34,868 nt of DNA from Planctomycetota bacterium (GCA_029979005.1 JAPOIJ010000037.1:1-34868), one strand, 5' to 3'. Shown: positions 9,536-18,288, counted from the stretch's first letter. Numbers and translations are program-made. Notes: generated by a model not told the origin, from the letters alone.

Positions 9536-10360
9536 TTAACGGGATTTGAATTCATAGGCATCGACTGCTGCCACCAACTCGGGCATACCAGGCGTGATCG
9601 CTTCAGCAGCCACTTCAAATCCGAGCTCACTCAAAACTTGAGTTACATTCGGGCTAAGACTGACAAGCTTGGCACGTCTCAAATCCTCTCCAAATAGCGA
9701 GACGGTCGCTCTGGCAATAGCGCTACTGGTAATGGTTACCCAATCAATGTCACCAGCTCGTAATAACAATTGCACCTCATGCTGAGGCGCAAGAATATCT
9801 GTGCTCTGGTAAACAACAATCTCCCGAAATTCTAGTTGTGTGCGCGAAAGACACTGTCCCAACACAGCACTACCTCGATTTCCTCTGAAAATCATCGCCC
9901 TCTCTGATTCCGCGATCGCCGCTAGCTCTACTCCCAACGTCTCGCTATTAGCAGTAGTCGGTACCAAATCGACAGTCTTTCCGGTTAATGCCCGAAACAA
10001 ATCGGCAGTCGTCTGCCCGATGGCAGCAACCTTGCCAATCGGAGCCCGATCGAATCCCCCAAACTCTTGTTCGATTGCCTCAAGCGCATACCTAACCGAA
10101 TTACGACTAACAAAGACCAACCACTCAAAATTTCCAATTTGAGCGATGGCCTCTATCAAATCTTGCTGATTTTCAGCTGCGCCAATCTTAATAACAGGGT
10201 GCCGACAGGTTTTTGCCCCCTTTGCTTCAAATAGTTCGCACAAACTTCCAGACTGCCGCTTTGGCCTCGTAACCAGCACAAATTTACCGGAAACCCCGTT
10301 TTCGAGCGGTTTTTGAGGGTCAGAGCCGCTAAAAGCAGGTGGTTGAGGAGGGTTGTTCAT
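9536..10360 (-). CDS. hemD: Uroporphyrinogen-III synthase
   Basis: HemD closes hydroxymethylbilane to uroporphyrinogen III with inversion of ring D, in cytoplasmic tetrapyrrole synthesis. The 274-residue protein shows the two-domain pattern. GKFVLVTRPKRQSGSL lies near residue 26, followed by WLVFVSRNSVRYALE, VAAIGQTTADLF and LVPTTANSETLG. The second half has RAMIFRGNRGS, VVYQST and DWVTITSSAIARA, and the protein ends with a HemD-like TPGMPELVAAV. Length is close to the usual 250-270, with about 25 extra Pro-rich residues at the N-terminus. HemC and other heme genes are not next to it. It diverges from rpsT. Confidence 0.9.
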   Translation of the reverse strand: MNNPPQPPAFSGSDPQKPLENGVSGKFVLVTRPKRQSGSLCELFEAKGAKTCRHPVIKIGAAENQQDLIEAIAQIGNFEWLVFVSRNSVRYALEAIEQEFGGFDRAPIGKVAAIGQTTADLFRALTGKTVDLVPTTANSETLGVELAAIAESERAMIFRGNRGSAVLGQCLSRTQLEFREIVVYQSTDILAPQHEVQLLLRAGDIDWVTITSSAIARATVSLFGEDLRRAKLVSLSPNVTQVLSELGFEVAAEAITPGMPELVAAVDAYEFKSR

Positions 10361-10469
10361 AAAAACAGAGGAAAAGAGGGTAAATTAGCGCTAGACAAAA
10401 ACCCGATAACTCGCGATATTGTTTGATTCTCAAATTTCAACGCAGCCACGTCAACAGATTTATAGACAA
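10361..10469. promoter_or_regulatory. Divergent promoter region, hemD / rpsT
   Basis: About 110 bases lie between two outward-facing start codons and must serve both genes. Neither start has a strong Shine-Dalgarno sequence. I could not place core promoter boxes reliably. Confidence 0.35.
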
Positions 10470-10739
10470 ATGCCAAATACAGCAAGCGCCAGCAAGCGTC
10501 TCCGACAAACTAAAGTCCGTCAAGCTCGCAACAAAGCGACAAAAACGGCCATGAAGACCCAAGTTAAAAAGGTTCTTTCCCTTGCTTCCGAAGGCAATGT
10601 CGAACAGGCTGAAGTCGAGTTCAAAGTTGCAGCGAAGAAACTAGACCGTGCTGGTGCCAAAGGCGTGATTCACAAAAACGCTGCTGGACGGCAAAAGTCA
10701 CGACTTCAACGTGCAATCAAAAAAGCTAAAAATAGCTAA
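10470..10739 (+). CDS. rpsT: Small ribosomal subunit protein bS20
   Basis: The 89-residue basic protein binds 16S rRNA in the small subunit. The sequence MPNTASASKRLRQ at the start is the bS20 N-terminus, followed by the helical ARNKATKTAMKTQVKKVL stretch and GVIHKNAAGRQKSRL, both characteristic. The start at 10470 gives the family length. An earlier in-frame ATG at 10419 would add 17 unrelated residues and is not preferred. The bases before the ATG lack a clear Shine-Dalgarno sequence. It is a single-gene unit, diverging from hemD and converging with the pseudouridine synthase gene. Confidence 0.95.
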   Translation: MPNTASASKRLRQTKVRQARNKATKTAMKTQVKKVLSLASEGNVEQAEVEFKVAAKKLDRAGAKGVIHKNAAGRQKSRLQRAIKKAKNS

Positions 10740-10813
10740 CTGCATTATTCAACGGTCGCCAGGTGCGTGTTTACTTTATTTGGTAAATCGTACCTTCTTG
10801 CTCTTGGCGACCC

Positions 10814-10865
10814 ATGTGGAGTGATCCACATACCGTGATACGGGAACTCGAAACCTGCATTCCCG
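10814..10865. other. Cluster of small hairpins between rpsT and rluB
   Basis: A perfect 7-bp stem (10814-10820 with 10825-10831) closes on a GTGA tetraloop. A 4-bp stem follows (10833-10836 with 10840-10843), and an alternative 6-bp stem CGGGAA/TTCCCG pairs 10841-10846 with 10860-10865. The last two overlap and exclude each other. No U-tract follows. The region lies between convergent 3' ends, so a role in transcript ends or an unrecognised small RNA is possible. Confidence 0.4.
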
Positions 10866-10959
10866 CTCTTTTGCCCAGATGATCAAAGATATCTAGGCCG
10901 GTGATCACCTTTTACCCACTCTATGAGACTGGCTGCGCTCAAAAACTGGCATTTTCCAG

Positions 10960-12075
10960 TTAGCGTCTACGCTTGGGTTTCGCATCGAAACCGCCTCGCC
11001 GCGGCTTTTTCGAAGCAGCCTTTTTCTTGGCAGGTCTCTTTTTACTTCGCGTGACTTTCTTTTTCGTAGCCTTCCGGGTTCCTCTGACAACAGTTTTCTT
11101 CCCGCTGCCGGAACGACTTGAGGCTTTGCCAGCGGACCGCCGGACGCCTTCTTTCTTTTCGGCCTCTCCACCTTCTGAGCTGGCTTTTATCTTTTTTCGC
11201 TTCACGGGGCGACGTCTTTTTTTCAATGGTTCTGAAGACGGTGCTTTTTTCAGCATCTTAATCTCAGCAGGTGTCAACGCGCGATGCGCTCCCCGGGGAA
11301 GGTCTCCCAATCGAAGCGGCCCAATTGAAACACGTTTAAGCGTCCTAACTTTATGCCCAATCCCGGCAAGCATACGGCGAATTTCCCGGTTTCGTCCTTC
11401 CGCCAGAACGATCTCCAGCCAACATCCGCCCGTCGCCCGTTTTAAGAACTTGGCTTTCGTAGCTCGAGCCAAACCTTCGGCGATATAGACGCCCTCTTCC
11501 AACTTTCTCAAATCCCCGGCTGCGGGCGTTCCGACGACCTGAACGTGATATTTCTTTTCAACGCCATATCGGGGGTGAGTCAATTGATTCGCCAATTCGC
11601 CGTCATTCGTGACCAAAATCAAGCCTTCGCTCGATTGATCTAGACGCCCAACGTTATACACGCGTTTGTCGGTTTTGATTAAATCAATCACCCGCGGTCG
11701 CCCTGACGGATCACTACTGGTCGAAAGAATTCCCGGAGGCTTGTTGAGAATAAAATACTGCAGACGTTGAACCGTCAGTTTCTCAGCATCGACGTAAATC
11801 TCCTGTTTAGCTGGATCTACTTTGACTCCAAGGGTCGTGACGATTTGGCCATCAATTTCAACACGCCCCTCTTCAATGATCAGTTCGCACTCCCTGCGAC
11901 TGCCGATCCCTGCCGACGCCATCACGCGTTGCAGCCTCAGCCGCCCATCTTTGGGTTTCGACGACTTGGCTGTTGCTCCTGATTTCTTCGCAGGCTTGCG
12001 CTTGGTAGACGGTTTTCCTCGTCCGGATGCCTTGGGCCGAATTTTTGGTTTACCGCTGGATTTCTTTTTCGCCAT
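10960..12075 (-). CDS. rluB: 23S rRNA pseudouridine synthase, RluB/RsuA type, with basic tails
   Basis: It converts uridine to pseudouridine in rRNA. An S4 RNA-binding domain (about residues 45-95, with LQRVMASAGIGSRRECE) precedes the catalytic domain. The catalytic Asp is Asp146 in GRLDQSSEGL, and YHVQV and GRNREIRRML follow as expected. The core ends near residue 275. It is flanked by a Lys/Arg-rich N-terminal extension (1-43) and a Lys/Arg/Ser tail of nearly 100 residues (276-371). Such basic tails are typical of planctomycete RNA-binding proteins and make this entry longer than the usual 240-290 residues. RluB is favoured over RluE/RluF/RsuA by the general motif pattern, but the exact target uridine cannot be told from sequence. 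Confidence 0.88.
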   Translation of the reverse strand: MAKKKSSGKPKIRPKASGRGKPSTKRKPAKKSGATAKSSKPKDGRLRLQRVMASAGIGSRRECELIIEEGRVEIDGQIVTTLGVKVDPAKQEIYVDAEKLTVQRLQYFILNKPPGILSTSSDPSGRPRVIDLIKTDKRVYNVGRLDQSSEGLILVTNDGELANQLTHPRYGVEKKYHVQVVGTPAAGDLRKLEEGVYIAEGLARATKAKFLKRATGGCWLEIVLAEGRNREIRRMLAGIGHKVRTLKRVSIGPLRLGDLPRGAHRALTPAEIKMLKKAPSSEPLKKRRRPVKRKKIKASSEGGEAEKKEGVRRSAGKASSRSGSGKKTVVRGTRKATKKKVTRSKKRPAKKKAASKKPRRGGFDAKPKRRR

Positions 12076-12231
12076 CGTGAATCACTTCCTCTAGCGCAAA
12101 GACGCGCTAAACCATTATTTAATAAGGAAACCAAGTGTAGTACCAATCCGGTTTCTGTATACGTCCAATCTGGCTCCAATTCAGAAAATTAGAACGGTTA
12201 GCTAATATCACCGCTATCGCTAAGAGTTGAA
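12076..12231. promoter_or_regulatory. Divergent intergenic region, rluB / M41-like gene
   Basis: About 155 bases lie between outward-facing genes and presumably carry both promoters. No clear boxes, operators or riboswitch-like folds were seen. Confidence 0.3.
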
Positions 12232-12828
12232 TTGGTTATACCAAGTGACAGGCCAGTTACCCGCGAACCAAAACGAAGCCCCAACATAAACTCTAGACCC
12301 AGCGACACGCATGAAAGGATTCAATTGACGCTAAACGACGAAATCGAGGAAATAACAGCCTATCACGAGGCTGGGCACGCCGTGATGGCAGTCGCACTTG
12401 GCGGACGCATCATTCGAGTTTCCATTGAACCGCCGGAAGATGATGGTTTGAAACGGTTCGGCGAATCGATTGTCAGCTGGCCCCCGGCAACGGATGCAGC
12501 GATTTACGAAGTCGAGCTCAAAGTCAGCCTCGCTGGACCGATCGCCGAACTGCTTTATCGATCGGAACAAATGCCCATCGGTTCCATTCCGGAATTCGCC
12601 GCCGACTGGCAACGGGCAGCCGAATCTGCTGTCTTTCTCAAGCCCACGAGACGTGAACAAATTCAGCTGCTCTCCAAAGCTGAACTCTGGGTTCGAGAAT
12701 TCTTCAATCGGACTCGTAATTGGGCTGCCGTCGGTGCCGTTGCCGACGAGCTCCTGGCACACTATACGCTTGAGAGTGAACAGCTTGAGGAGACGATCGC
12801 GTTCTGGATCGATACCGAAACCGGCTAG
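12232..12828 (+). CDS. Stand-alone FtsH-like (M41) zinc peptidase domain protein
   Basis: The 198-residue protein has YHEAGHAVM with His45-Glu46-His49, the zinc HExxH motif of the FtsH peptidase domain. It continues with SLAGPIAELLY, matching the LAG-x-AAE segment of M41. Asp125 in FAADWQRAAE sits where FtsH has its third zinc ligand (D in SDLxxAT-type segments). There is no AAA+ domain, Walker A motif or transmembrane helix, whereas FtsH has about 600-650 residues. It is therefore a soluble M41-like domain without its ATPase; a peptidase role is inference and the substrate is unknown. The frame opens with TTG at 12232 and no in-frame ATG lies before the motif. A TTG at about 12325 is another option, so the start is uncertain. 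Confidence 0.72.
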   Translation: MVIPSDRPVTREPKRSPNINSRPSDTHERIQLTLNDEIEEITAYHEAGHAVMAVALGGRIIRVSIEPPEDDGLKRFGESIVSWPPATDAAIYEVELKVSLAGPIAELLYRSEQMPIGSIPEFAADWQRAAESAVFLKPTRREQIQLLSKAELWVREFFNRTRNWAAVGAVADELLAHYTLESEQLEETIAFWIDTETG

Positions 12829-12878
12829 CCGTTGAACCTAAATTCATGGCGCGGGTACGAACTCTCAAAAGTGCCGGC

Positions 12879-13535
12879 TCAATTGATCCCTTGGGCGAGT
12901 CCATCCAAGCGACTTGAAATATTCCTCAACATCTCTTGCTCGAGAGAGAAATCACGTCCCATCGGGATCCATCCCTCATTAGGACTTGGTACAGTTCCTG
13001 CTACCGAATCACGATCAAGCGAATTATCAAACCTTAACTGACCCTGCGTCGTTGCCCCTATTGGCTGGTTAAGATCTTCCAACTCTTTGAAGACCTTCAC
13101 GTCAATTTGATAGGCATTACCGGTTGGAATCACGCGAATTTTCGCAAATCGCCGGACTGTTTGAAACGTCGCATGCAGTCGCTCGAAACCTCGAGTTGAA
13201 TCTTTCTGCCATGGCTCACCCAGGGTACTGCCAATCTTGGGATGCGTTTCAATCCATCCTTCTGACATGATTCCGTCCAATACGCGAATTCGCTCCTCGC
13301 GATAGATCTTAAAATAATTATCAACTTCATCACTAACTTGTTCCATTACGATCCAGCGATCGACCATCGGAACAACCATTGGATTCTGAACTGGAGCATG
13401 CCCCATTAGGTTTGACGATTTTTCGTCATAACGAAAAACGCGACAACCGACTTGGCAAGTAAACAGCAGGAACAGCAACGCCAAGAGCGCGTGTTGAATA
13501 GCTGCCTTCAATCGGTGGTGTCGCTGCAAACTCAA
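12879..13535 (-). CDS. Probable exported lipoprotein-like protein, unknown function
   Basis: I do not recognise this 218-residue protein. The N-terminus has a basic stretch and a hydrophobic segment (about residues 14-27) followed by QVGC with Cys31. That is close to, but not a perfect, lipobox, so lipid attachment is possible and export likely. The rest is soluble and mixed, with WIVMEQVSDEVDNYFKIY and a strand-rich middle (RFAKIRVIPTGNAYQIDVKVF). It is the third gene of a same-strand group behind gpmI and the DUF3500 gene (130 bases from the latter). Planctomycetes carry many such small secreted proteins. Confidence 0.65.
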   Translation of the reverse strand: MSLQRHHRLKAAIQHALLALLFLLFTCQVGCRVFRYDEKSSNLMGHAPVQNPMVVPMVDRWIVMEQVSDEVDNYFKIYREERIRVLDGIMSEGWIETHPKIGSTLGEPWQKDSTRGFERLHATFQTVRRFAKIRVIPTGNAYQIDVKVFKELEDLNQPIGATTQGQLRFDNSLDRDSVAGTVPSPNEGWIPMGRDFSLEQEMLRNISSRLDGLAQGIN

Positions 13536-13665
13536 AACCCAATCCCCTTATTTCAAAAATTTCGCGGCGTAGTGTGCGAAATTTATGATCAAGGAGCAAT
13601 GCCAGGTTTGCTAGCAGGAACGTACAACTGACCGGTTTTTTGAATCTGAATAGCAGAAAATCAGA

Positions 13666-14763
13666 TTATTTATTGAGTTGACCGCCGTAGTCGTTCGTTG
13701 GATCGCGATAATTTGAGTGCAGATGATCCAACGGATCACCACCGAGATCTTGACAGGCATACTCAATAACAAGAGAAGGGGACTGAATTCGATACGAAAT
13801 ATCACTCTTAGGATTTCGATTTCCGTTCCAAGCAAAGCTCATTTGACTCAATTCCGACCGAATCTTTTTCATTCGCATTTTCGATTGCTGGGGAGGGAGA
13901 TCACCGACCCACTGTTCGATCAGTTTTATCAAAACGGCCTGTTGCTCTTTTGACAATTGCTCACACGGCAACCCTTGGGGAACCGGAACAAAACCATCAC
14001 GTCCCGGGCCGGTCACAATTCGGGCTCGTTTCGATTGAACTACCGCTTTTTTTACTTGCTCGTCTGAAAGGCTCATCGCTAACTGATGCGCCATCGCCGT
14101 CTCGTTCTTAAAAGGTCGATACTCAACATTACCGATCTTAAAGGCATGCGGTTGCGTGCCGATGAAACTCGGCGACATTGTCATTCTTCTACCCTGGATT
14201 GAAACATTCGCTCCGACATGATGACCATCTAACTGGAAACACCACGGTTTTGTTTTGGAGGGCGTCCCGAAAATTACAATCGCAAAATTCTCAGTCCCAA
14301 ATCCACGCCTCGGCTTGCCATCCTGTAAAAGCTGATCATCGGCGAGCATGATGCTTCTCATTTTGTCAAACCCTTGACGACTCAGCAGACTCCCCATCAA
14401 CGCACACGCTTTTTCAATTTGCTCTTTGTTTAGTTCCGAGAACTTTACTCCATCAGCATCGTTGCGGGCAGGTAAATTTGTCCACTCTCTCCGCTTCTCA
14501 CTTGATAGCTCGCCCAGACATTTTGATTTCTGTTCCTCACTTAACGATCCAAGGAATTGATCCGCTTTGCTCACAATCGAATCGATAGAATGGTCAGCCC
14601 CGGAGGGATCGTAAGTTCCAACGATAAAACTGGCATCCGAGACAAAATCATCTCGATCTGCCGCCCCTTGGGATTCTTGCGCAGAGCAGGCCGAACCTCC
14701 GAGCAAAACAACCAAGGCAATTAAAACTAACCAACTACCAAACATGCCAGAGCAAGACTTCAT
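13666..14763 (-). CDS. DUF3500 family secreted protein
   Basis: The 365-residue protein has a signal peptide (hydrophobic about 7-27, ending near SACSAQ), so it is exported. An AGAGG ribosome site precedes the start at 14763. After a linker, FAIVIFGTPSKTKPWCFQLDGHHVG and SPSFIGTQPHAF match the DUF3500 pattern of a W...GHH core followed by a P-x-F-x-G segment. The His pair may bind metal, but the family function is unknown. It follows gpmI by 56 bases on the same strand and precedes the lipoprotein-like gene; whether the three share a transcript is not settled. The tail ending in DYGGQLNK is Asn/Gly/Tyr-rich. Confidence 0.8.
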   Translation of the reverse strand: MKSCSGMFGSWLVLIALVVLLGGSACSAQESQGAADRDDFVSDASFIVGTYDPSGADHSIDSIVSKADQFLGSLSEEQKSKCLGELSSEKRREWTNLPARNDADGVKFSELNKEQIEKACALMGSLLSRQGFDKMRSIMLADDQLLQDGKPRRGFGTENFAIVIFGTPSKTKPWCFQLDGHHVGANVSIQGRRMTMSPSFIGTQPHAFKIGNVEYRPFKNETAMAHQLAMSLSDEQVKKAVVQSKRARIVTGPGRDGFVPVPQGLPCEQLSKEQQAVLIKLIEQWVGDLPPQQSKMRMKKIRSELSQMSFAWNGNRNPKSDISYRIQSPSLVIEYACQDLGGDPLDHLHSNYRDPTNDYGGQLNK

Positions 14764-14819
14764 TCCTCGACCTCTTTATAAAGGAGCTTGTGCGTGAGTT
14801 TTTTATCGGCCGGTAAACA

Positions 14820-16466
14820 TCAACCAACTTCCACAATAGACGGATCATAATCCTCAGGAGGTACAAAACCAAGACAATTCATCGCAGTTGCCGCCAAACT
14901 ACTAATCCCAAGATCACGCTCTGCCCCTAGTCTCAGGTTGGCTTTTCCGGTGGGGTCGTAGATATAACACGGGACGGGATTAAGCGTATGGCTGGTTTTC
15001 GGCTTGGGATTTCCAGATGCGTCCAACTTCAAATTGCCGTCTTTTCCCACCTCAAACATCTCATCAGCATTACCGTGATCCGCCGTCACAATCAATATTC
15101 CGCCTGTCTGGTCGATCGCTTCTTTTAAGCGACCAACACAAAGATCAACGCACTCCACTGAAATCTCGACAGCTAAGAGATCCCCCGTATGCCCCACCAT
15201 GTCGCCATTGGGATAATTGGCGCGAATGAAGTCGTGCTTTTGGTTATTGATCGAGTCGAGAATAACGTCAGTAATCTCTCCGCCTTTCATCCAGGGTCGT
15301 TGCTCGAACGGCAACAGATCGGATTTAATCTCGACATAATCCTCCGCTGATTCATCGAACTTACCACTGCGATTGCCATTGAAAAAATAGGTCACATGAC
15401 CATATTTCTGGGTTTCACTCACAGCTAATTGCGAAACACCTGAACTGGCAAGATACTCACCCATCGGCCGGTCGATCGCCGGTGGCGTTACAAGGAATCG
15501 TTTTGGAATTTCAAGGTCCGCATCATATTGCATGATTCCAGCAAACTTTACGTCTGGCACTTCGCCGCGGTCAAAAGCGTCGAATTCAGCATCATCAAAC
15601 GCGAGAGAAATTTCCATCGCACGGTCACCCCGAAAATTAAACAGGACGACGCTATCGCCATCGACAATCGGACCCACCGGCTTTCCATCCCTGACCACAA
15701 CAAACTCCTTGAGGTCCTGGTCGATCACCCCCGGAGTTTCTTCGCGTAACGTTTCCACGGCCGATTTCGCCGATTCAAACTCACGTCCTCTCCCTTTTAC
15801 GTGCACATTCCAACCACGCTCGACCATCGGCCAATCCGCATTGTATCGATCCATGGTGATATATAATCGCCCGCCACCGGAAGCAATGGCATAGTCAAAT
15901 TCGCCCGAAGCATTAATTTCCGAAAGCTGATTCTCCAATGCTTCGATATAGATCAGCGCTGAGGTCGGGGGGACATCGCGACCATCCAATAACGCATGGA
16001 CGCGAACTTTACGTATCCCTTGTTCATGGGTTTGCTTTAGGATTGCAGCCAAAATATCTACATGAGAATGAACATTTCCATCAGAAAGAAGACCGATTAG
16101 GTGAAGCGTATTTTCTTCCAGTGCCCCTGTAAGATCTTGCCAAGTTTCTCCCTTAAACATTTCGCCCGACTGCACTGAATTCTGAACCAGTAGTGCTCCT
16201 TGATCAAAGACACGACCGGCACCGATTGCGTTATGCCCCACTTCGCTATTGCCCATATCATCATCCGTCGGCATCCCCACGGACCGCCCGTGAGCGCGAA
16301 GGGTGGTGTAAACCGAGTTGGCCTTCAAGTGATCGAGATGAGGAGTGGATGCTTTTGCAACCATATCGCCGGGATCTCCTTGACCAATCCCAACTCCATC
16401 CATGATGACAAGAACTACGGGGCCTTCGGCTCCAGAAAATGAAGGATGCTTGGTAAGTTGATTCAT
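14820..16466 (-). CDS. gpmI: 2,3-bisphosphoglycerate-independent phosphoglycerate mutase
   Basis: This cytoplasmic enzyme interconverts 3- and 2-phosphoglycerate in glycolysis and gluconeogenesis. Asp23 in VIMDGVGIG is a Mn ligand. Ser74 in DDMGNSEVGHNAIGAGR is the phosphorylated nucleophile. Further family motifs are SDGNVHSHVDIL, HALLDGRDVPPTSA and TADHGNADEM near the C-terminus. It has 548 residues against about 510 for the common bacterial form, and its MDGVG in place of the common DGWG suggests the longer branch. It diverges from pgi, another glycolytic gene, across 342 bases, so the two may share control. Confidence 0.95.
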   Translation of the reverse strand: MNQLTKHPSFSGAEGPVVLVIMDGVGIGQGDPGDMVAKASTPHLDHLKANSVYTTLRAHGRSVGMPTDDDMGNSEVGHNAIGAGRVFDQGALLVQNSVQSGEMFKGETWQDLTGALEENTLHLIGLLSDGNVHSHVDILAAILKQTHEQGIRKVRVHALLDGRDVPPTSALIYIEALENQLSEINASGEFDYAIASGGGRLYITMDRYNADWPMVERGWNVHVKGRGREFESAKSAVETLREETPGVIDQDLKEFVVVRDGKPVGPIVDGDSVVLFNFRGDRAMEISLAFDDAEFDAFDRGEVPDVKFAGIMQYDADLEIPKRFLVTPPAIDRPMGEYLASSGVSQLAVSETQKYGHVTYFFNGNRSGKFDESAEDYVEIKSDLLPFEQRPWMKGGEITDVILDSINNQKHDFIRANYPNGDMVGHTGDLLAVEISVECVDLCVGRLKEAIDQTGGILIVTADHGNADEMFEVGKDGNLKLDASGNPKPKTSHTLNPVPCYIYDPTGKANLRLGAERDLGISSLAATAMNCLGFVPPEDYDPSIVEVG

Positions 16467-16808
16467 GACGTTTGTGTTTTTTTAAAAATTTAGACGGGAA
16501 ACCGGGTTGGTCGCGTTTGATCCAGCCCGATGCAATGACGTTCTATTGTAGAGACCTCTGCGGAAATCGGGAGGGTTCGTCGATTGAAAAAACAAGCTTC
16601 CTAAATAGATTTACCTATCTCGATCGGAACAATCATCGCCAAGACTTTAAACAAGACAATTTCCTTGGAAAAGCTTTGTCTCCTAAAAATTGGATTCCTG
16701 TTTCGGCAACAGCCAGTCCACTAGAACGGATCGAACTTTTGGAGGACAATTTGATCTCGAGACCAATCTATTTTTCCACTTTCAAATTGACACTTTTTGG
16801 CGACTTCG
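16467..16808. other. Intergenic region between gpmI and pgi
   Basis: This 342-base stretch separates two divergent glycolytic genes and probably contains both promoters. An open frame starting with TTG at 16472 crosses into pgi, but it has no family-like motifs and I treat it as chance. I see no riboswitch, tRNA or clear repeat. It is moderately AT-rich, with no core promoter I can place with confidence. Confidence 0.45.
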
Positions 16809-18236
16809 ATGGCAAAAGTAAAACCACTTGTTTTTGACTACCGCGGCTCTTTAATTCCAGAAAACGGCATCACACCCGACCAAATACAGCAACTCGGTGC
16901 AGCACTTGATTCGGCAAGGAATGAAATCCTCAAAACAGATGTAGAATTATTTGCATCTCAAACCAACATCCCCGAAGAAAAACAGCCTCTCGACGCGGGT
17001 TTTTTTGAAATGCCCGAACGAATCCTCGATGAGTATCAGTCGAATCGCCCTGAAAGTGAACTCGGTCGCATACTCGATACGGCGACACGGCTGAGAGAAC
17101 GGGTCGACAAGGTCGTCGTTCTCGGAATTGGCGGTTCCTACATGGGAGCCCGTGCCTTAATGGAAACCTGTTGCCAACCTTACTTCAATGAACTCACCCG
17201 CGCCGAACGGGGCGGACGACCGCGAATGTATTTTGAAGGCAATAATGTTGATAACGATTGGTCGCAAGGACTTTTGGAGTTCCTAAAAAATCACTCTCAG
17301 GGCGACGGGCCGGAAGGTAAATGGGCGATTGTTGTAATCAGTAAGAGTGGCGGCACACTCGAAACTGCTGCAGCATTTCGACAATTCCTGGCCGCTCTGG
17401 AGTCGGAAGTAGGCACTGAAAATCTACCAGACTATGTTGTCCCAGTCACTGGCGAATCGGGAAAACTCGCAAGCTTAGCTGACGAGATTGGCTGCCAGGA
17501 TCGATTCCTCGTTCCTGACGGGGTAGGGGGGAGGTTCTCGGTTCTTTCCGCCGTTGGTTTACTGCCGGCCGCGATTTTAGGGATTGACATCGTGGCCCTC
17601 CTTGAGGGAGCGGCGGCGATGAACAGTCAATTTAGAACGCAACCGCTCGGTAGTAACCCAGTCCTCGACTATGTCGCGGTCAACCATCTCCTTGAAAAAG
17701 AACAGGGCGTGGTCACTCGAGTTCTGTCAGTATGGAGCAAGTCACTGGAGTCAGCTGGATTTTGGTATGACCAATTACTGGCCGAAAGCCTCGGAAAATT
17801 CGAACGCGGAGCTCTACCTTTGACCTGCTTAAATTCTCGCGATCTCCACTCGCGTGCCCAGCAGCACCAGGAAGGCGCACGCGACAAAGTGATGAACAAT
17901 GTGATCGTTGATCACTGGCGTTGCGATCCACTCCCAATCGGCTCAAGTGAGCGGAATCAGGATCAACTCAACGAATTATCTGACAAAACACTGCCAGATA
18001 TCATGTCGGCGGCGATCGCCGGCACGAACCAGGCCTACCTTGACGACAATCGCCCGACGACCAACCTCCACTTTCCGGCAGCGGACGAGGCAAGCCTCGG
18101 TCAATTTTTTCAAATGATGATGTTGGCCACGGTTCTCGAAGGCCGATTGCTCGAAATTAACCCTTACGGACAACCGGGGGTCGAGAAATACAAAGTCAAC
18201 ATGAACCGAATATTACGAGAACCCGTAGATAAGTAG
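16809..18236 (+). CDS. pgi: Glucose-6-phosphate isomerase
   Basis: Pgi interconverts glucose-6-phosphate and fructose-6-phosphate in the cytoplasm. Two sugar-isomerase (SIS) motifs are visible. KVVVLGIGGSYMGARAL lies near residue 106, and WAIVVISKSGGTLETAAAF near residue 176. GGRFSVLSAVGLLPAAI and the catalytic-region QHQEGARDKVMNN follow. It has about 475 residues, nearer the short Bacillus-type enzyme than E. coli Pgi (549). ATG at 16809 is preferred; a TTG at 16797 would add four residues. The gene is followed by a strong hairpin and stands alone, divergent from gpmI. Confidence 0.96.
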   Translation: MAKVKPLVFDYRGSLIPENGITPDQIQQLGAALDSARNEILKTDVELFASQTNIPEEKQPLDAGFFEMPERILDEYQSNRPESELGRILDTATRLRERVDKVVVLGIGGSYMGARALMETCCQPYFNELTRAERGGRPRMYFEGNNVDNDWSQGLLEFLKNHSQGDGPEGKWAIVVISKSGGTLETAAAFRQFLAALESEVGTENLPDYVVPVTGESGKLASLADEIGCQDRFLVPDGVGGRFSVLSAVGLLPAAILGIDIVALLEGAAAMNSQFRTQPLGSNPVLDYVAVNHLLEKEQGVVTRVLSVWSKSLESAGFWYDQLLAESLGKFERGALPLTCLNSRDLHSRAQQHQEGARDKVMNNVIVDHWRCDPLPIGSSERNQDQLNELSDKTLPDIMSAAIAGTNQAYLDDNRPTTNLHFPAADEASLGQFFQMMMLATVLEGRLLEINPYGQPGVEKYKVNMNRILREPVDK

Positions 18237-18259
18237 TCTACCACGGTCGAATTATCAAT

Positions 18260-18288
18260 TGCGAGCCACTAAAATTTAGGGGCTCGCA
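18260..18288. terminator. Hairpin after pgi, terminator-like without U-tract
   Basis: TGCGAGCC (18260-18267) pairs with GGCTCGCA (18281-18288). An A-G mismatch is followed by CTAA/TTAG and an AAT loop. The long stem lies 24 bases after the pgi stop. The bases after it are not U-rich, so it may end the transcript with Rho or protect the 3' end. Confidence 0.6.

Noticed and set aside
10973..11488. A 171-residue frame on the + strand opposite the pseudouridine synthase gene
   Set aside because: It is the Phe/Leu/Pro-rich complement of the Lys/Arg-rich tail, a composition shadow with no family features.
16472..16837. A 121-residue frame between gpmI and pgi starting at TTG
   Set aside because: It overlaps the start of pgi, lacks a ribosome site and shows no recognisable motif.
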